From CAZKHG01 sp964552655 (lineage in GTDB: Bacteria; Bacteroidota; Bacteroidia; Bacteroidales; Tenuifilaceae), in the NCBI GenBank assembly GCA_964552655.1, contig CAZKHG010000066.1, forward strand, positions 1 to 14,637: a DNA stretch of 14,637 bases, given 5' to 3'. Made by a program: the position numbers and the translations under genes. This document shows positions 1 through 6,466 of this stretch, piece after piece (position 1 is the first letter of the stretch; every line of letters begins with the position of its first letter). Under the pieces are notes generated by a model. That model made no database searches. It was not told where the DNA came from and saw only the letters and a program-made list of their open reading frames with translations.

Positions 1-1051
1 AATAATCACCCACAAAAACATTGCTTGAACCGGATGTATTTGAATAGCCTGCATCGTATCCTATATACGTATTATAACCGCCAATGGTATTACTATACCC
101 GGTTCTGTAACCCAGGAAAACGTTGTAGGTACCTGATGTGTTTGTTCTTCCGCTCTGGTAACCGATAAAGGTGTTGCTGCTTGCATTGCTTTTTAAACCA
201 GCCTCATAACCCAGATAAACATTATTATCGCCAGTGGTATTATAGAAACCACTTTTATTTCCCATAAATACGTTATTATTACCACTAGTTGTTTTGGTTC
301 CGGTCTGATATCCCATAAAAACATTATACTGACCGGTATTGGCTTTACCACTCCCTTTCCCAATAAAAACATTATAATTGTTTGTATTCCCATAACCGGT
401 TGAATCTCCTATAAATACATTGCTGGTGATTGCAGTTCCAAGGTAGCCTGTATTGTTACCGATTGCAACATTGCCAGAACCGGTTTGATTGGTATAACCG
501 CTTAAATATCCCTGAAATACGTTGTACTTACCAGTGGTGTTGCTGTAACCACTCTGGTAACCTAAAAAAATGTTGTATCTGCCGGTTGAATTTGTATAAC
601 CACTTTCATTGCCAAGGAAAACGTTATAGCTGCCATATTCCGGATAGGAAATGTTTCCGGTATTATTATAACCAGCCCGATACCCCATAAAAATATTCTT
701 GCTCCCGTAGGTTGTTTTCTGACCTGTTGATTCACCGATAAAAACATTTTGTTCGCCATAGGTTGATAGCTCACCTGCTTTGCTTCCTATGTAAACATTT
801 CCTCCTTTTGAGAGCGAGGAGAAGCCTGCCCGGTAACCGATAAATGTATTGTCTGATGCAGTATTGCTGTTTCCTGCCTGATATCCTAAAAATGTGTTAA
901 ATGCACCTGAAATATTGTTCAGACCGGATTCCAGCCCAATAAAAATGTTTTTACTACCAATGGTGGTTTTCCATCCTGCCTTATGTCCTATAAATGAGTT
1001 GTAAATACCCGTTGTTAAACTTTTACCAGCCTCCATTCCTATCAAATAGTT
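1..1051 (-). repeat. Beta-roll head repeats, ~20 copies of ~17 residues
   Basis: From N1376 to the left edge the protein is a run of repeats of the form N-(V/T/I)-(F/Y)-(I/L/M)-G-x-x-(A/S/T)-G, followed by a polar turn rich in N, T, S and G. Most are 16 or 17 residues (48 or 51 bases). One is expanded to about 24 residues by an insert containing ISYPEYG. The conserved G and small residues fit a left-handed beta-roll like the heads of YadA-type trimeric adhesins, although the 17-residue period differs from YadA's 14. The array continues past the window. Confidence 0.85.
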
Positions 1052-4000
1052 CTTAGTATTAAGCTGGAAGAAAGAGGAACTCGTTCCTTTTGTTTGATTA
1101 GTTAGCCCTCCAACGGCAAATCCTGCTTTTGCACCTTTGGTTGCGGCCAAGGTATCAACATATATCCTGGCGCTATCAGGAGCAATAAACAGCAAGTTCC
1201 TCGAAACCACTGTTTTTGTCTGGTTAGTAAGACCACCAACTGCAAAGCCCCCCTTTGCACCCTTTGTTACCTCTTCTTTTACATAAATTCTTGCACTATC
1301 AGGGGTAATACGCATGTATTCCACAGGTCCTGCTTTGGTTTGATTTGTTAACCCCCCGACTGCAAAACCAGCTTTAGCCCCTTTGGTAATTAGCTGATCA
1401 CTGATGTTAATCCGGACACCACCCTGGTAAACACCGAATATGACATCGCCGTTGCTGTTTTTAACCTCAAAAATCGGATCATCCGGGTTGGCTGTTGGGT
1501 TTCCGGTTATTTGCAAACTACTAGTAAAGGTTAAATTTGGTAAATAAGTTAACGATGATGTTCCGCTCCATAGAGCCATACTGCCTGCAATTCCGGTTCC
1601 TGAAATATTTCCTGATGGGGTTTGCCATAAAATACCACTTGCCCCACGGGTTAAAACCTGATTCGGACTACCGGTACTATTATTATAGTCATATATTAAT
1701 CCCCTAAACCTTGATGTTCCATTTACATCAAGAAGTTGAGTTGGAGAGGTCGTGCCAATGCCAACATTTCCGCTCCCAATAATGGTCATCTTAGTAGTTG
1801 GAATATTATCTGTAGTACCCGATGCACCTGCTGTTGCAGTTTGAAAGTAAATGCTTGATGATCCTGTTCCGGTGGCAATACCCGAAGAAAGGTATAAACT
1901 TCCTCCACTTTTATCTGTTTGTCCACTGGTAGCCCCACCCGCCTTTACATATAGAGGATATCCAATATATGTTGAAGTAGTTCTCCTCTCCATGCCAATG
2001 TACCTTGTTATATTTCCACCAAAAGATAAATCACTTGATGTCGATGTTGTCCCAATGCCAACATAACCAGAGGTGGTTGCAAAAAATGAACTGGAGGTTG
2101 ATCTTAAGTTTCCCGATATATCGACATTATATGCAGGTGATGTTGTACCCAACCCAATATTAGTACCATTATTATAAATCAAACTACTGGCAGCCCAAGA
2201 TGTACCATTATGCCTTAGAGTTTGACCTGATGAACCAACAACCAGCGGACCTTCTGGCCCTTGTGCGCCATCCTGAGCCAAAATTTCCCAGGAATCACCA
2301 TCCCATACGTACGATTTGAATAGACTGGTATTATAGTATGCATTGTTAAGAGAAGGTGAAATCGGTGCACTTGCAAGGCTTCCCAACCAGGTAATTGAAA
2401 TCCCGTTTATGCCAGATGGCCCTTGCGGACCTATTGCTCCAACTGGCCCCTGGATACCTTGAGGACCCTGGGGACCTGTGGCACCAGTTGCCCCATCCTG
2501 GGCAAGAACCTGCCATGATGAGCCATCATAAACATACGCTTTCTTATCGGTTGAATTATAGTAAGCCTTATTCAATGCAGCAGCGGGATGTGAAGGGAAC
2601 GTTCCTGCCCAGAGAATTGAAACCCCATTACTCCCAGCAGGCCCTTGAGGACCGGTTGCACCAGTAGCACCTATTGGGCCCTGAGGGCCTGTAGCTCCTG
2701 TAGCACCATCCTGTGCTAAGGTCTGCCAAACTGATCCATCATAAACATACGCTTTTTTATCAATAGAGTTATAGTACGCCTGGTTTAAAAGGGGAGAGCC
2801 TGGAGGACTTGAAAAAGCACCCAGCCAGCTTATAGATATCCCGTTTATTCCGGCAGATCCTTGTGGCCCTACTGGTCCTTGTGGCCCCGTTGCACCGGTT
2901 GGTCCTTGAGGGCCGACCGGGCCCTGTGGCCCAATATCACCCTGAGCGCCTGCGGGACCTTGTATTCCTTGTTCGCCTTGAGGCCCTTGTGGTCCCTCTG
3001 GTGCTTGAAATTCAACCCAATGGTCTAAATCATCCTTTGGATGTGTTGAAACAGGACCAACTCCTGCTTGACAAATCCACATGGAGTTGACTAAGGGATC
3101 GCCAGTAGATTCATCAAAAACATAATCACCCTCAACATATGCAGTTAAACTGTTCCAATTACCCTTTAATGTAAGACCAACGCCAGCTGCTCCTTGCTCT
3201 CCTTGGGGTCCTTGCGGCCCCTGTAGCCCCTGTGGCCCGGCAGCTCCAGTATCCCCCTTGGGTCCCTGAGGTCCGGTTTCTCCCTGAGGTCCCTGGGGCC
3301 CTGTTTCACCCTGTGGCCCCTGAATTCCCTGTGGACCCGGCTCTCCCTGTTGCCCCTGAATTCCCTGAACTCCCTGAACACCATCTTTTGCTAAAATGTT
3401 CCAAACGGTACCGTCAAATATGTAAGCTATTTTAGCTGTAGTATTATAATAAGCCTGATTTTCAGCGGGGTTTGAAGGTGCACTTTCCATTTCGCCCAGC
3501 CATTCAATAGAGATACCATCTTTACCATCCTGTCCCGGATTACCTTGTAAACCCTGGAGACCCTGTGTTCCGTCTTGCGAAAGAATCTGCCAAAAACCTC
3601 CATCAAAAATATAAGATTTACCATCACTTGTATTGTAATATGCCTGATTAACTGATGGATCTAATGGGTGAGAAATAGCTGAACCTAACCATTGGACTGA
3701 AATTCCATTTGCACCTGCGGGTCCTTGGGGTCCGGTTTCACCCTGAGGGCCCTGAGGTCCTATTTCCCCTTGTGGCCCGGCCGGTCCAATCTCACCCTGT
3801 GCTCCGGTATCTCCTTTTGGCCCAATCTCGCCTTGTAAACCCTGAGGTCCTTGTGGTCCCTGTGGCCCTTGTGGTGCCTGAAATTCAGACCAATGGGTAA
3901 GATCATCTTTGGGTTGAGTAGCTAAAGGTCCAACCTGTGTCTGGCATACCCATAGTGAATTATTCAATGGATCAATTGAGGAATCATCAAAAACATAATC

Positions 4001-5176
4001 GCCAGATTGATATGTACTATCAGCTGACCAGTTACCACGATTGGTTAGCCCAGTACCAGCAGGACCCTGCAACCCCTGTGGACCCTGCGGGCCTTGTGCT
4101 CCCTGTGGGCCAATCTCCCCCTGATCTCCTTTTTCTCCCTGAGGTCCAATTGGGCCAGCTGGCCCCTGAGGGCCGACTTCTCCCTGGGGTCCTTGTGGTC
4201 CTTGTGGTCCCGGAGGTGCTTCAAATTCTGCCCAATGTTCTAAATCATTCCTTGGTTGGGTTAAAACAGGCCCAACCTGGGCTTGACAAATCCACATTGT
4301 ATTAATCATAGGATCCAGAGAAGAATCATCAAAAACGTAATCGCCTGATTTGTAAGTACTATCCACCGACCAACTTCCTCTGTTCGTCAACCCAGTGCCT
4401 GCAGGCCCTTGTGGCCCAACTGGTCCTTGGGGCCCAGTATCGCCTTTTGGTCCCTGAAGTCCAATTTCTCCCTGTGGTCCAACTGGTCCAATTTCTCCCT
4501 GTGGTCCAACTGGTCCAATTTCTCCCTGCGGTCCGGTATCACCTTTTGGCCCAACCTCGCCCTGAGGTCCCATTTCCCCTTTGTCTCCTTTATCCCCTTT
4601 TTCTCCTGGGTCACCCTTATCTCCCTTGTCGCCTTTTTCTCCCGGATCACCTTTTAAACCTGGCTCACCGGTTGTTCCTTGCTCTCCCCGAGGACCTGTT
4701 AAATCAGGTGTTGTGTAAATCTCCCCATTTGCAAAATGATAAGTAAATGTACCATCACCATTATTATTAATAGAGGTGAACCCATTCCCTGCCACCTGCG
4801 AGTAGGGGACAGCCAACAGTTCAACATTGCCCATAAGAATGTAGCTTGTCCCACCTGCCGGATCAACCTCAATTTTTAATTTTACTGATCCGTTGGACCA
4901 TTCTACATCGGACATCACACCAAATTGAACGATTCCGTTCCCCACTATAAGGTTGATTGCCCCCTGTGCGGAAGATTGAACTGTATGGGTTTCGGTATAG
5001 TACACGTCAGTTCCATCAATGTTTGTTAGGCTCAGCCTTAATGATACAGTCTGATTTGCCAACACGGCGCCATTCGCATCACGAAGAACTGCCTGATAGT
5101 TAAACTTCTGGGGTATCTGTGCCAAAGCCAACGTGGTAATGGACAGACATAAAATTACTGTGAATAACTTTTTCAT
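1..5176 (-). CDS. Giant secreted collagen-like fibre / adhesin (3' end outside window)
   Basis: The frame is open from an ATG at 5176 to the left edge (1725 codons, no stop). Seen: a signal peptide (MKKLFTVILCLSITTLALA, cut before Q20); an N-terminal domain beginning PQKFNYQAVLRDANG, a module I recognise from Bacteroidota surface proteins; Gly-X-Y collagen segments from residue 161 to about 978, interrupted by eight small globular modules; a shaft with IGLGTTSP, VGIGTTS and VGIGTTSP motifs (about 1000-1130); three repeats ending DSARIYV or leading into the next region (about 1260-1375); then about 20 repeats of roughly 17 residues (NVFLGYQSGYSNTTG type) from residue 1376. This order resembles the TMF-type proteins that usually end in an S74 endosialidase chaperone, which would lie off the window. 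Inferred role: a trimeric cell-surface or extracellular fibre for attachment. No clear promoter is seen in 5177-5300. Substrate and secretion route are unknown. Confidence 0.9.
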   Translation of the reverse strand, partial: MKKLFTVILCLSITTLALAQIPQKFNYQAVLRDANGAVLANQTVSLRLSLTNIDGTDVYYTETHTVQSSAQGAINLIVGNGIVQFGVMSDVEWSNGSVKLKIEVDPAGGTSYILMGNVELLAVPYSQVAGNGFTSINNNGDGTFTYHFANGEIYTTPDLTGPRGEQGTTGEPGLKGDPGEKGDKGDKGDPGEKGDKGDKGEMGPQGEVGPKGDTGPQGEIGPVGPQGEIGPVGPQGEIGLQGPKGDTGPQGPVGPQGPAGTGLTNRGSWSVDSTYKSGDYVFDDSSLDPMINTMWICQAQVGPVLTQPRNDLEHWAEFEAPPGPQGPQGPQGEVGPQGPAGPIGPQGEKGDQGEIGPQGAQGPQGPQGLQGPAGTGLTNRGNWSADSTYQSGDYVFDDSSIDPLNNSLWVCQTQVGPLATQPKDDLTHWSEFQAPQGPQGPQGPQGLQGEIGPKGDTGAQGEIGPAGPQGEIGPQGPQGETGPQGPAGANGISVQWLGSAISHPLDPSVNQAYYNTSDGKSYIFDGGFWQILSQDGTQGLQGLQGNPGQDGKDGISIEWLGEMESAPSNPAENQAYYNTTAKIAYIFDGTVWNILAKDGVQGVQGIQGQQGEPGPQGIQGPQGETGPQGPQGETGPQGPKGDTGAAGPQGLQGPQGPQGEQGAAGVGLTLKGNWNSLTAYVEGDYVFDESTGDPLVNSMWICQAGVGPVSTHPKDDLDHWVEFQAPEGPQGPQGEQGIQGPAGAQGDIGPQGPVGPQGPTGATGPQGPVGPQGSAGINGISISWLGAFSSPPGSPLLNQAYYNSIDKKAYVYDGSVWQTLAQDGATGATGPQGPIGATGATGPQGPAGSNGVSILWAGTFPSHPAAALNKAYYNSTDKKAYVYDGSSWQVLAQDGATGATGPQGPQGIQGPVGAIGPQGPSGINGISITWLGSLASAPISPSLNNAYYNTSLFKSYVWDGDSWEILAQDGAQGPEGPLVVGSSGQTLRHNGTSWAASSLIYNNGTNIGLGTTSPAYNVDISGNLRSTSSSFFATTSGYVGIGTTSTSSDLSFGGNITRYIGMERRTTSTYIGYPLYVKAGGATSGQTDKSGGSLYLSSGIATGTGSSSIYFQTATAGASGTTDNIPTTKMTIIGSGNVGIGTTSPTQLLDVNGTSRFRGLIYDYNNSTGSPNQVLTRGASGILWQTPSGNISGTGIAGSMALWSGTSSLTYLPNLTFTSSLQITGNPTANPDDPIFEVKNSNGDVIFGVYQGGVRINISDQLITKGAKAGFAVGGLTNQTKAGPVEYMRITPDSARIYVKEEVTKGAKGGFAVGGLTNQTKTVVSRNLLFIAPDSARIYVDTLAATKGAKAGFAVGGLTNQTKGTSSSFFQLNTKNYLIGMEAGKSLTTGIYNSFIGHKAGWKTTIGSKNIFIGLESGLNNISGAFNTFLGYQAGNSNTASDNTFIGYRAGFSSLSKGGNVYIGSKAGELSTYGEQNVFIGESTGQKTTYGSKNIFMGYRAGYNNTGNISYPEYGSYNVFLGNESGYTNSTGRYNIFLGYQSGYSNTTGKYNVFQGYLSGYTNQTGSGNVAIGNNTGYLGTAITSNVFIGDSTGYGNTNNYNVFIGKGSGKANTGQYNVFMGYQTGTKTTSGNNNVFMGNKSGFYNTTGDNNVYLGYEAGLKSNASSNTFIGYQSGRTNTSGTYNVFLGYRTGYSNTIGGYNTYIGYDAGYSNTSGSSNVFVGDY
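1086..1390 (-). repeat. Three KGAK(A/G)GFAVGGLTNQTK repeats
   Basis: The motif KGAKAGFAVGGLTNQTK or its near-identical form appears three times, near 1333-1386, 1212-1266 and 1088-1141. The first two copies are each followed by (I/A)-x-PDSARIYV. The spacing is about 40 residues. Similar KGSKGGFAVGG and DSxRIYV motifs recur in large Bacteroidota fibre-like proteins, probably forming the neck between collagen/GTTSP shaft and beta-roll head. Confidence 0.85.
2270..3706 (-). repeat. Five ~45-residue WLG...AYYN...DG modules between collagen segments
   Basis: Copies lie at 3572-3706, 3383-3517, 2708-2842, 2495-2626 and 2270-2404 (residues 491-535, 554-598, 779-823, 851-894 and 925-969). The common pattern is G-(I/V)-S-(I/V)-x-W-(L/A)-G, several Pro residues, N-x-A-Y-Y-N, Y-(I/V)-(F/Y/W)-D-G-x-x-W, then L-(A/S)-(Q/K)-D-G running directly into a collagen triplet. 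Length is 44 or 45 residues. I do not know a named family for it; small domains like this occur between collagen repeats in bacterial and phage fibres. They may act as trimerisation or ligand-binding knobs (inference). Confidence 0.75.
2996..4396 (-). repeat. Three 62-residue CBM5/12-like modules between collagen segments
   Basis: Copies lie at 4211-4396, 3869-4054 and 2996-3181 (residues 261-322, 375-436 and 666-727). Each is exactly 62 residues and shares G-L-T-x-(R/K)-G-x-W, Y-x-x-G-D-Y-V-F-D, M/L-W-(I/V)-C-Q, a Pro near the end, and H-W-x-E-F before the next collagen triplet. The W...Y..GD.V...W.C pattern followed by a late W resembles small carbohydrate-binding modules of the CBM5/12 (chitin-binding) fold. 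That assignment comes from motif spacing only. Copies 1 and 2 are most alike, pointing to a recent duplication of module plus collagen segment. Confidence 0.7.
4461..4528 (-). repeat. Perfect 27-bp tandem repeat (2.5 copies)
   Basis: The unit at 4461-4487 is repeated without change at 4488-4514, and its first 14 bases again at 4515-4528. Each unit encodes nine residues (three collagen triplets, GPV, GPQ and GEI, permuted), so gain or loss of a unit keeps the frame and changes only helix length. Confidence 0.9.
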
Positions 5177-5313
5177 AATGAGTAGGGTATAAACAGGTTT
5201 TTTAAAAATTCAAGCAATGTTTGCTCAAGTTAATGTGTTAAATACCCTAAATCAATTTATTAATTCATATTTTGATATAATACCAAAATCATCATATTAA
5301 CCCTTAATTAGAT

Positions 5314-5347
5314 AGGATAAAAAAACCGATTTTTAAAAAATCGGTTT
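5314..5347 (-). terminator. Rho-independent terminator of the T9SS cargo gene
   Basis: Read on the minus strand, AAACCGAT and ATCGGTTT form an 8-bp stem (extendable through the AT-rich loop), directly followed by a T run. It starts 38 bases after the stop at 5386, so the cargo gene and the giant fibre gene are probably separate transcripts. Confidence 0.8.
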
Positions 5348-5385
5348 CATGATAAATAATTGAATTGCGATAATGCTGTATCTGC

Positions 5386-5892
5386 CTATTCTTTTATCAG
5401 CTTGAGAACCTTACTAACTCTATCGCCTACTTTGGCCTGAACAAGGTATATACCTGATTTTAGGGATGAAACATTAAGTGTTTTGGGTTCCTGATCGGTA
5501 AATTGACCTAGGTTTTCCATAAGGATTTTCCTACCGGTAAGATCGTAAATTTCAACGGTAAACTTGCCCTTGGCTTCCGGGTTTGAAATCTCAAAAGTAA
5601 CCTCTTTTATAGCAGGGTTTGGATACATTTTAATGCTTAGGGTGGGCAGATCTGGTTTTGGAACGTCAGTTCCAAATAAATTCCCCTGCTGAAACCCCTG
5701 GGTTAGCATTAAGTTTGCTCCGGTATTCAGTAATGTACCAATTACAGGTTCTCCTAAAGTCCAGCTGATACTAATTCCCGCTGATTCATTTTTAAAATAT
5801 CCACCTGCAGGTGAAACCACTTCAAGTACGCTAGTTTGCCCGAATGCGTGCATTAAGGCTAAACATAGAATCGCAGTAAAAATTCGTTTCAT
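5386..5892 (-). CDS. Short secreted protein with T9SS C-terminal sorting domain
   Basis: This 168-residue protein has a signal peptide (MKRIFTAILCLALMHAFGQ). A compact module at about 20-70 carries GGYF, ISWTLGEPV and LTQGFQQG motifs, a recurrent domain of Bacteroidota secreted proteins. After a Pro-rich linker, a type A T9SS sorting domain spans about 85-168: YPNPA, VEIYDLTGRKIL, LKSGIYLVQ, VLKLIKE. Sorting domains of this type direct proteins through the outer membrane by the PorV/PorU route, where the domain is cut off and the product released or anchored. With so little between signal peptide and sorting domain, the mature product would be about 65-70 residues. It has its own terminator. 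The biological role is unknown; the export signals are clear. Confidence 0.88.
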   Translation of the reverse strand: MKRIFTAILCLALMHAFGQTSVLEVVSPAGGYFKNESAGISISWTLGEPVIGTLLNTGANLMLTQGFQQGNLFGTDVPKPDLPTLSIKMYPNPAIKEVTFEISNPEAKGKFTVEIYDLTGRKILMENLGQFTDQEPKTLNVSSLKSGIYLVQAKVGDRVSKVLKLIKE

Positions 5893-5958
5893 GGCCTTGG
5901 GTTTTAGTTTATATCCTTAATTAATTCAGAAGGATCATATTAAACACAAAATAGTTAC

Positions 5959-5991
5959 TAAAGTTAACTAAAAAAAAGTCTAAAATCCAAA
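5959..5991 (-). promoter_or_regulatory. Possible promoter of the T9SS cargo gene
   Basis: On the minus strand, TTTG (5991-5988) is followed after 21 bases by TAACTTTA (5966-5959), seven of eight matches to the Bacteroidetes -7 element TAnnTTTG. It lies about 65 bases upstream of the start codon and just past the tRNA terminator. Tentative. Confidence 0.35.
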
Positions 5992-6031
5992 TTTTTTTTG
6001 ATGGATAAAATTTCTAATGCTATTAACAAAT

Positions 6032-6070
6032 AAAAAAACCCGTCATTGAGGGGATTTGACAGGTTTTTTA
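6032..6070 (-). terminator. Terminator of tRNA-Cys
   Basis: On the minus strand AAACCTGTCA pairs with TGACGGGTTT (10 bp, one G-U pair) and is followed by seven T. It begins about a dozen bases after the tRNA 3' end. The A run on the other side makes it nearly symmetrical. Confidence 0.8.
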
Positions 6071-6078
6071 CGTTTTTG

Positions 6079-6149
6079 AGGTACCGAGCGGAGTCGAACC
6101 GCTGTACGTGGTTTTGCAGACCACTGCCTAGCCACTCGGCCACGGTACC
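6079..6149 (-). tRNA. tRNA-Cys (anticodon GCA)
   Basis: Read on the minus strand: acceptor stem GGTACCG pairing with CGGTACC, a D arm with GAGTGGCTAGGC, anticodon stem GTGGT/ACCAC around CTGCAAA (anticodon GCA), and a T arm GCGG-TTCGACT-CCGC. The discriminator is U73, the known identity base for tRNA-Cys. CCA is not encoded, so the 3' end must be added after transcription. Length is 71 bases. Confidence 0.95.
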
Positions 6150-6165
6150 ATTTTTTATAGGTTGG

Positions 6166-6199
6166 CAAAGATACTTAAAAAAAAATTTACACCAACAAA
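6166..6199 (-). promoter_or_regulatory. Promoter of tRNA-Cys
   Basis: On the minus strand TTTG (6199-6196) is followed after 22 bases by TATCTTTG (6173-6166), a full match to TAnnTTTG. The tRNA starts about 16 bases downstream. Confidence 0.6.
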
Positions 6200-6395
6200 A
6201 ATAATCTCTCATTATTAGGTTGGTAGTTTTTACCCGATTCAATGTGTTTTCCTACCTCAACCTGTTGACAGGCTTACCCAAGTTATTCAAAAAAATGAGG
6301 TTTAACCACAAACAAATTTTATTATAATTAACTATTATTCAGAACTTTAATAACATTGGTTTCTTGTTTTGAAAATTTGGTACAATTATCGCTTA
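6200..6395. other. Intergenic region, AT-rich, no gene seen
   Basis: This lies between the divergent tRNA-Cys and lipoprotein promoters. It contains a short palindrome (CCTGTTGACAGG near 6260) and AT-rich tracts but no convincing reading frame, RNA gene or terminator. Confidence 0.5.
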
Positions 6396-6428
6396 TTTGA
6401 TTAAACTACTTTTTATTAATTAAATTTG
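6396..6428 (+). promoter_or_regulatory. Bacteroidetes-type promoter of the lipoprotein gene
   Basis: TTTG at 6396-6399 is followed after 21 bases by TAAATTTG at 6421-6428, a full match to both the -33 and -7 elements of the Bacteroidetes primary sigma factor. Transcription would start near 6435, about 30 bases before the ATG at 6467. A leader that short also argues against the GTG at 6446. Confidence 0.65.
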
Positions 6429-6466
6429 ATAATCATTCACAAAACGTGATACTAAAATCAAACCAA

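Larger units (their letters stand above)
2246..4696 (-). repeat. Collagen Gly-X-Y region, nine segments
   Basis: Within the giant fibre gene, Gly occurs every third residue in nine segments at about residues 161-260, 323-374, 437-490, 536-553, 599-665, 728-778, 824-850, 895-924 and 970-978. Typical triplets are GPQ, GEI, GPA, GDT and GAT. The Y position is usually Q, K or T, as in bacterial collagens, which lack hydroxyproline. The first segment holds a highly charged run of GEK, GDK and GDP triplets (173-202); Lys-Gly-Asp/Glu pairs are known to stabilise bacterial triple helices through salt bridges. Segments shorten toward the C-terminus. Confidence 0.92.

Noticed and set aside
1..1051. CRISPR-like spaced repeats of about 51 bases at the left end
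   Set aside because: The repeats diverge at third codon positions, have no constant spacer boundary, and translate in frame as beta-roll repeats.
1851..4746. Several plus- and minus-strand frames of 60-120 codons inside the collagen region (for example 3937-4305 and 4411-4746 on plus)
   Set aside because: They are by-products of the 9-base Gly-X-Y periodicity in other frames. Their translations are low-complexity Pro/Leu/Val, and the minus-strand giant frame explains the whole region.
6079..6149. tRNA-Cys as an integration site of a mobile element
   Set aside because: No integrase and no repeated tRNA 3' end was seen in the window.
5964..6242. A 92-codon minus-strand frame
   Set aside because: It runs through the tRNA-Cys gene and its terminator; part of its translation is simply the tRNA sequence.
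6446..6466. GTG start for the lipoprotein
   Set aside because: The ATG at 6467 gives a proper lipoprotein signal peptide, and the predicted transcript start leaves little room for the GTG.
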